Assembly: GCA_015143295.1 (NCBI GenBank)
Contig: CM026567.1
Coordinates: forward strand, 15,332,416-15,396,415
Length of the DNA stretch: 64,000 nt
Direction of reading: 5' to 3'
Source: Tetracentron sinense
Lineage: Eukaryota; Streptophyta; Magnoliopsida; Trochodendrales; Trochodendraceae
In this document: piece after piece, positions 58,016-64,000 of the stretch
Layout of the letters: each line of letters begins with the position of its first letter
How positions within the stretch are numbered: the stretch's first letter is position 1
The notes under the pieces: model-generated
Told to the model about the DNA's origin: nothing
What the model saw: the letters and a program-made list of their open reading frames with translations, nothing else
Database searches by the model: none
Position numbers and translations under genes: made by a program

Positions 58016-58345
58016 GTAACCCTTGGCTCCGGACCCAATTCTTGGCTTCTCAGTCTAAACCCTTAGCCTACCGGGCTAACGCTTGGCCTCCGGGCCCAAT
58101 CTCGGCCTATTGGGCCCAATCCCTAGTCTACTAGACTAAACCCTTAGCCTACCAGGCTAATCCTTGACCTCTGGGCTAAATCTTGGCCTACCGGGCCCAA
58201 TCCCTAGTCTACCGGACTAAACCCTCAGCCTACCGGGCTAACCCTTGGCCTTCAGGCCCAACTTAGCCTCCGGGCCTAATCCATTAGCCTAGCGGGCTAA
58301 CCCTTTGGCCTCCGGGCCCAAACCCTCTAGACCATGCTCTTGACC
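58016..58345 (+). repeat. CTAGYCTA-type hairpin array
   Basis: About sixteen units of roughly 19-22 bp. Arm pairs: TAGTCTA/TAGACTA, TAGTCTA/GGACTA, TAGCCTA/GGGCTA, TTGGCCT/GGGCCCAA. The paired bases change together (AGTC/GACT, AGCC/GGCT, GGCC/GGCC). Confidence 0.88.
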
Positions 58346-58784
58346 AACCCAGTCAACCAAGCCTTAGTCCCCGAACTAAGCCCTAACCACCCGGTGCACA
58401 CACACACTCTCCTAGCCTTAGCACGAGCTCATGTGCAAGAACTACGCTCGGTCTGATCTTACCCCATGTGAGTACATAGGTAATCCTACCCGGGTTCGAC
58501 CCTAGTTAGGATTTTTCTTTTCTTGGATTAGTATACTCTAAAACGTAGGCATTTGATTAAAACTTTGACATTAATTTGGCTTATACCTAGGGAGTAGGTA
58601 ACCATTGTAAAATGAGGGTCCCAGGGTGCCTAACACCTTCACTGGGACTTAATCGAACCTCTTACCTAGACTCTCATGTAAACCATAAGACCTTATCTAT
58701 ATCTGGGACTTATCTATCAGAATTAATAAGTGGTGATTTTTAATCAAAAACACCAGTGAGTATACAAATCCGTGCTCATAGCTC

Positions 58785-58802
58785 TGGCAACTCTGCTAGG
58801 GT
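58785..58802 (+). other. Tat-2 primer-binding site (tRNA-Arg type)
   Basis: TGGCAACTCTGCTAGGGT. Ogre-type elements commonly use TGGCGACTC-type sites complementary to tRNA-Arg; the differences here are G-to-A changes. It starts six bases after the proposed LTR end. Confidence 0.65.
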
Positions 58803-59655
58803 TTTTGTTTCGAGGTTCAATCTGGAACCTAGGTTTAAGCGAAATAAACCTCAAAATTATTTAAATGCCTAAGTATTTAGCATAATACTAATTCTTTGAT
58901 CTCTTTGGGTGTATTTTACACTGTACATATCATACATATCATAGTAGTGTAATGACCTATGAAAACCCAATAGACAGGCTTAATACGCTTACGGCTGTTG
59001 GATGATTATCCTCAGTGTTAGAAGCTTAACAGTCTTGGAGGTCTACGGAATTACACCTGTTGGATAATTATCCTCAGAGAAGGATTTTGAACACTCCCAC
59101 TTACACCAGTCGTCCCTTTTCAGATATGTTCTATATCGGGGAATCGCATATACGATGTTAAGTGATCCTAAACCTTTTAGGAACACCTGCATTACCCCAA
59201 CATTCAGCATATAGAATAGACTAAGGTATATAGTCTACAAGTAACCCACCTGGAAGGATTTCCTAAACCCTAACCTACTTGCACCCTATACCTCTCCCCA
59301 GTCATGGTTGAGTATTAGGGTACTCTACCCAGATAAACACCCACCCAGGGGCATGTAATGAGTCATACTTGTGCTTGTAATAAAACACATCCGACCCTGT
59401 GTCCCGACATCGCATATGGGGTTCATATCCCAGGCAGATAACTCTTCACAAGACCTAGCCATAACTTTGATCTGATAGGCCTCCGGTTCCCAAATAACCC
59501 GAGTAAAGCACGCTAGACCTCTGTCCGACTGCCCTATTGGATCATATGTGCCCTATCAGACTCAGTAAAAATCAAACGTTAAAAAATATAATCATTATCA
59601 TCTTTGCATTCGCATGCACAGTACACTTACACAGAGTCTGTCTTTGTCCAGGTAG
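58803..59655 (+). other. Tat-2 leader
   Basis: No gene. Contains a direct repeat with GTTGGATRATTATCCTCAG at 58998 and 59072, the core of which (GGATAATTATCC) is palindromic. TCTTTGTCCAG just before 59651 could be a 3' splice site in front of the ORF. Confidence 0.55.
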
Positions 59656-60344
59656 ATGGCAGGACATTTAGGGATCGTTAAGTCAATGGTTCAATCGTCA
59701 CGGCCCATACATTTGATCTCACAGGTGGCATATGATGACAACCTCTAGGATACAATTAAAGCTCTTACGTCCGATCAGCATTTCGCATGGGATCCATCCT
59801 AGATCTATCCATGGCTAAATCAGACTGGTGCCTCATAAATGTTATCATCCAGTGTTGGAACCCATTATACATGGTGTTCCGTCTTTGTAAGAATAAACTG
59901 TGTCCAATCCTGGAAGAAATCCAGTGCATTTTGGGCTTAACCATGGATGGAAAAGCTATAGTTGCACGCTACAAGACAACATATAAGGCAGACCTCTCAA
60001 GGTTCTTGCATATCAAAACTGTCTGCTTAAAGCATAGCCCTGATGGCTCATACAATCTGGTATCTATAAGCTATCTCAAAAATCAATATAACCCCAAGTG
60101 GAACCCTGACCGCATAGCAGCTAAATTATCCGATCTCAACGCCTTTGCACTGATAGTTATGTCTCAGTTGGTCTTTCCGAAGTACTGCACCCTCGTTGAC
60201 TCAGTACTGGTAGTGGTTATTGAAGACATGAGAAGTTTAGGTTCAATTATCCCAGTCATCCTCGTAGAGCTTCTTAGGGCTCATAACCAAGCCGTAGACC
60301 ACCAAAAGGGCATCTTCTATGCCAGTGCACCATGAAGCTCCAGA
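59656..60344 (+). pseudogene. Tat-2 N-terminal DUF7745/plant-mobile-like domain
   Basis: The start is probably MAGHLGIVKSMVQSS at 59656, followed by stops. After a frame change at about 59800: WCLINVIIQCWNPLYMVFRL, CPILEEIQCILGL, and LIVMSQLVFPKYCTLVDSVL. The W-x-LI-x-x-WNP-x-x-x-VFR and CP-x-x-EEI-x-x-ILG pattern is that of the DUF7745 domain found ahead of gag in some plant gypsy elements. Solo LTR G interrupts it at 60345. Here the domain is on the sense strand, unlike in Tat-1. Function unknown. Confidence 0.7.
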
Positions 60345-62458
60345 TGTCGCACACCAAAATCCCATCTAGGAGTTAGGCGTGACTTTGTGCGTGACTAATC
60401 TACCTTACAAATCATCCTGTTCAATGATACACAAGGCATAACATAGCGGAAGCATAAACCAAAATTTTCTTTTATATACATAATCTGTATTCCAAGTTTA
60501 TACAAAACCACATAACCAAAAAGTGAAGTGGAGAAGCCCACTTTAACAAAATACAAAAGGAAAGCTCACTATCTCTCCACTCAGCAATAGCTTGGATAGG
60601 GCCACCTATCTAGATCCCTATCCTCCTCTGGCTGAGTCCCTACTGGCTCCTCCTCATCCTAGTCCTCCTCGACCCAAGGATCAGGAGCACAAACATCAAA
60701 TGGACCTGCAGACATAAAATGTACGGCTAAGCATGGAATACTCAGCGACTGCATTCTACTAGCTAACAATGTCATAAATCAATAATATAAAATAATGATT
60801 CATAAAACATGAATTAAAATGAACTTAGAACACTAATCCAAAACTTAAAGCAAGAGTATATAGTTACAAAGACTTTATCTTAAAACCTTTGTAGAAAACC
60901 AAACATGTTTTATGAGTTATAAGCTTATGAGTTCTTTGAGTTCTTATGAGCTTATGAGTTCTTTGAGTTCTTATGAGCCTTGTGAGCCTTATGAGACTTC
61001 CTTTCGAGATTTCTTATGAGCAAGACGTTAGCACCCGTAAAACCTTGGGCTGCCAACCTCCTTGGATGATCCACCAACTTATGAGAATTTCTTAAAGCAA
61101 GAGGTTAGTACCCGCAAAACCTGGGCTACTAACCTCCTTGACAATTCACCAATCTTATGAGAATTTCTTAAAGCAAGAGGTTAGTACCCGCAAAACCTGG
61201 GATACCAACCTCCTTGAAAATTCACCAAACTTATGAGAATTCATCACCGATCTTATACATGATCCTTATGAGCATTCGTAACCGATCTTCGTCTTGTGAG
61301 TTTTCTTATGAGGTTTTCTTTAAACTTTTCTTATGAACTTTGAAATACTCATACATACGAAAAAAGGTTGGTCATTCGAAACATAAGGTGCATAAAGTAC
61401 TTGTGAACATCATATTATACTTGGAAAGCTTTAAACATTCTAAGCATGTTTATATACATCATGGGAGCATCATAATATAATTATAAAACGCTCATTTCTA
61501 CCAAGCCTATTTCATCACATCATACTTACAATCTTAGTTTCTTTGAGGAAAATCCCAACCAATCATAAGCATAGAACATATTTACCCTTTTATTGAAAAA
61601 CCCCAACTTTAAAACCCTCATTTCTAGGTAAAAATCATAGCAAGGTTAGAGAGGAAAGTGTAGTTACTTAAAACAAGCCAACTAGTAGAAGTAGTGATCT
61701 TGGAGATCGAATCCTCAAGGCTTTGGGCATGTGAAACACCTTGGCTTGCAAGATCCTCGCTCCCTTTTTGATATTGAGAAGATTTGGAGGTGAAATTGGG
61801 GTTTCACCTTGGATCTTGAGAAGCTCCTCCAAAAACCCTAACTTTTCCTCCCTTTCCTCTTCAAAACTCTCCTTAAGTATTAGAAACTCCAACCCACGAA
61901 ATTAGAGGATATATATAGACTTAGGGTTGTGAGAACCCTAATTTACCCTCAAAATTCACGGAAAGAGGGGTAAAAACCCCTTTTTATTAGTTCCCGGTCG
62001 ACCGGCCCGAAGGGGCGGTGACCTGCTGAGCCGAAAAACCTACTGTAAAGCCCATTTTGGCTTTTTCCTTGATAGTCGATCGACCGGCCTTCAAGGGCGG
62101 TCGATCGGCCCTGCATCCGAACTCTCTATTGGCCATTTTTGGCCCTTTTTATGACAGCCGGTTGATTGACCTTGAGGGGCAGTTGACCGGGCTTCACCAG
62201 AACTTGGTGAAACCTCTTGTTTTTCCCATTTTTCCCACTTAGAGTGTTTTTACTCTTCCCTTAACTCACCTAGAGTGTTTCTACTCTTTTTACTTGGCTT
62301 TAACACCCATATACAATTATATTTTTGGTTTCACTCCTTTTATTCATCATACATACACCATAACACATAGAAGACCCATTTCGATCAAAATCACTATTCA
62401 TTGACACTATTCACAGACACTATTCACCAACTAGGGGATTGAGTTTTAGGGCTCTACA
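60345..62458 (-). mobile_element. Solo LTR G, inserted in the Tat-2 N-terminal domain
   Basis: TGTCGCACACC start, GGGCTCTACA end, with perfect CCAGA duplications (60340-60344 and 62459-62463). Sense is minus: TATATATA at about 61910, GTCGATCGACCGG palindromes (61993-62190), three GAGGTTAGTACCCG repeats with complementary arms (61027-61215), and the peptide module at 60581-60745. Its start shares CCAAAAT(A/C)CC and CTAGGAGTTAGG with solo LTR B. Confidence 0.92.
60581..60705 (-). CDS. Putative terminal exon of LTR-borne acidic peptide, copy G
   Basis: After TTATGTCTGCAG on the minus strand: PFDVCAPDPWVEED, then a TAG where copies B and E have Tyr (TAC/TAT to TAG), then DEEEPVGTQPEEDRDL and an end at YPSYC, TGA, like copy B (DFC, TGA). 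The frame is otherwise kept. The upstream inverted repeat has CTAAG/CTCAG arms (60727-60745). Confidence 0.4.
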
Positions 62459-62463
62459 CCAGA

Positions 62464-63919
62464 AGAGATCAATGGCCAGACTTTGTGGTTACAGCCGGAC
62501 CACCAACTGATTCAACATGCCTACTTTGGATGGAAGACCCTGACATTCCATCCAGTATGCCCATACCAAGGGAACTTCCCATAACCGTTTTAGCACCATT
62601 AAAAGGAACCATTCCCATAGCTGAGATGGTGGTTCCCTGGAGAGACAGTTACAAATCCAGGAAAAGGAGAAAAGGCTAAGGAGAGCCAACAGGCATTCAT
62701 GCAACAGGAAGCAAGCGGGACCTCGAACTTCAAGCCATGCAGGAAAAAATCGAGCAGCTCGAGCAGACAGTCCGATCTCTCTGGAAGAGACGAAAATGTG
62801 ATGCCAAGGAAACAACCGTCATCAGGACCCAACTGGAGTTCTACCAAGAACAACTAGACAATGCGAAGGTTGAGATGATCGCCCTGGATCTGCTAATTTG
62901 GATCCCGAATGTTCAATGCTACTGAGACAATTGATAACATGGAGTTGAAATCACATCCCTCCAACAGCAAATCATGGACCCCAACGGTGTACCCCGGCCA
63001 CTTGACTTTGCCATCCCTAACGAACCTACCTAGGATCGAGTCTTTTTCTATTTTTGAGTCACACAGTCTTGTACTCACTCATAAGCATGCATCAATGAAA
63101 AATATTTTCTAGCATCTTTCTTCTATAAATCATGCATTTTCATGTTTAAACGTTGCATTCTTTTCAGTTGCATGAGTCGATCCATGACTCGCTCTATGAC
63201 TATAATTCTCACAGAAGCAGCAGTCTTAGACGCAGTCTTAATTGAAGTGCCAGTTATGGAAGAAGCACCCAGCACTGCCCTACTTGAAAGCCGATTAGAT
63301 TTAATGGCAGAGCCCTTAGAATAACATCAGAGGACAAATGAAATCCTGCAGTCTCACGATCCAGACATTGCAGCCATGCAAACTAAACTTGACAATGTTC
63401 TGGAATCCCTGGAGATTCTAATTGGGACCCGATCTGATGATCCTTCTACCCAAAACCCGACCGGAGAATCCTCTGAGCAGCCACACTTGGAACCGTAACT
63501 TATCCCAATCACTATTCCTAACTCAGGTCCCGCACCAGGTGGAGGAGAAGCAGACTATGAGCAGTACGATGGGACAGAATAGCCCAAGACCTCTCATGTC
63601 AATCAGGGTGGGTTATCCTTTTCAGACCCTATGTCGTCTCTTAGGGACCAACATGAGGAGATTAAACAGATGAAAGAGGAAATAAGACGTATGAAAGGGA
63701 CATCCTCCAGCTCTAGCCTATCTCTATAAGATCTGACCTTCTCATCTGGAGATGAAAAAATCCTCCAGTTTTCAAAGTTCCAAAATTTGAAAAATATGAT
63801 GACACAGGCTGCCCTAAGCAACATCTACAACTATACCTAGGGTATATACTCCAACATAACAAAAATCAACCTCTTCTCATCCAGTACTTTCCAAAGAGTT
63901 TAAAGGGAGCACCCCCCCC
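62464..63919 (+). pseudogene. Tat-2 gag region
   Basis: Continues the Tat-2 polyprotein after solo LTR G. Near 62490 the reading HQLIQHAYFGWKTLTFHP may be the end of the N-terminal domain. A coiled-coil stretch, MQEKIEQLEQTVRSLWKR, lies at 62737. Around 63770-63915 VPKFEKYDDTGCPKQHLQLY and QHNKNQPLLIQYFPKSLKGA are the gag capsid core of a gypsy element. LINE C cuts it at 63920. Several frames and stops. Confidence 0.7.
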
Positions 63920-64000
63920 TTTTTTTTTTTTAGAAAAACCACTCAGGGGGAGTGGGGGGTTTGGCAAACCCCTACCTGTTTATTTGAAAATAAAAAATAT
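63920..64000 (-). mobile_element. LINE C: 3' end of an L1-type LINE, inserted in Tat-2 gag
   Basis: On the minus strand the end reads AATAAACAGGTAGGGGTTTG, a CCACTC/GAGTGG stem-loop, and A12 (T run at 63920-63931). It matches the LINE B 3' end. The body lies beyond the window's right edge. Confidence 0.88.

Larger units (their letters stand above)
57008..58778 (+). mobile_element. Probable Tat-2 5' LTR (right part)
   Basis: Sequence between the Tat-1 3' LTR and a tRNA-Arg-type primer site. It includes GGGTCCCAGGGTGCCTAAC and TTACCTAGACTCTCATG (58615-58680), which recall the conserved LTR end region of other plant Ogre/Tat elements from memory, and ends GTGCTCA before the PBS. If right, Tat-1 inserted into this LTR. 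No coding frame. The left end of this LTR is not in view. Confidence 0.5.

Noticed and set aside
58016-58345. CRISPR-like array of short palindromic repeats
   Set aside because: Units are directly contiguous without unique spacers, and the setting is a plant retroelement. The same applies to the other palindrome arrays.

Overview
This is nuclear DNA of a flowering plant, from a repeat-dense, probably pericentromeric or heterochromatic region. I base that on the content: plant L1-type LINEs with a C-terminal RNase H, Ty3/gypsy Tat/Ogre-lineage elements with a second RNase H and plant-mobile-domain genes, Ty1/copia elements, and many solo LTRs. I cannot name the species. I find no host gene, tRNA, rRNA or CRISPR array. 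Every long coding trace belongs to a transposable element, and nearly all are broken by stops and frameshifts.

Layout. (1) 1-1014: intergenic DNA with microsatellites and one inverted repeat. (2) about 1015-10345, minus strand: LINE A, with ORF1 and ORF2 (endonuclease, reverse transcriptase, zinc-binding region, RNase H), split in ORF1 by a solo LTR (6423-9561). (3) 10346-10961: unassigned, ending in a perfect 20-bp inverted repeat. (4) 10962-57007, plus strand: a very large Tat-lineage Ty3/gypsy element, here Tat-1. Its parts are a 5' LTR truncated on the left (holding a solo LTR), a primer-binding site, a leader with a 3.2-kb near-identical tandem duplication (each copy with the same solo LTR), an ORF upstream of gag (split by another solo LTR), gag, protease, RT, RNase H, an extra aRNase H, integrase, a hairpin array, a truncated LINE B, an antisense plant-mobile-domain gene, and the 3' LTR. 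(5) 37251-51415: a Ty1/copia element with about 2.2-kb LTRs inserted in that antisense gene (target duplication CTGAA). It carries a solo LTR in its 5' LTR and a SIRE-like solo LTR in its RT gene. (6) 57008-64000: a second Tat/Ogre-type element, Tat-2, with tRNA-Arg-type primer site, an N-terminal DUF7745-type domain (holding a solo LTR), a gag core, and LINE C (minus strand) entering from the right edge. Nesting reaches four levels: Tat-2, Tat-1, copia, solo LTR.

Two patterns are not explained by ordinary annotation. First, the seven solo-LTR insertions of one family (6423, 11019, 16014, 19236, 23240, 38833, 60345; two are duplicates) share little nucleotide sequence outside a few blocks, yet all keep the same small module: a short CTGAG/CTCAG-type inverted repeat, a 3' splice-acceptor-like site, then an exon in the same phase for an acidic peptide of about 27-44 residues centred on W-V/I-E-E-x-Y. 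Second, the Tat elements contain many unrelated tandem arrays whose units are short inverted repeats. The arms often differ between units in a compensatory way, so the ability to pair is kept while the sequence changes.
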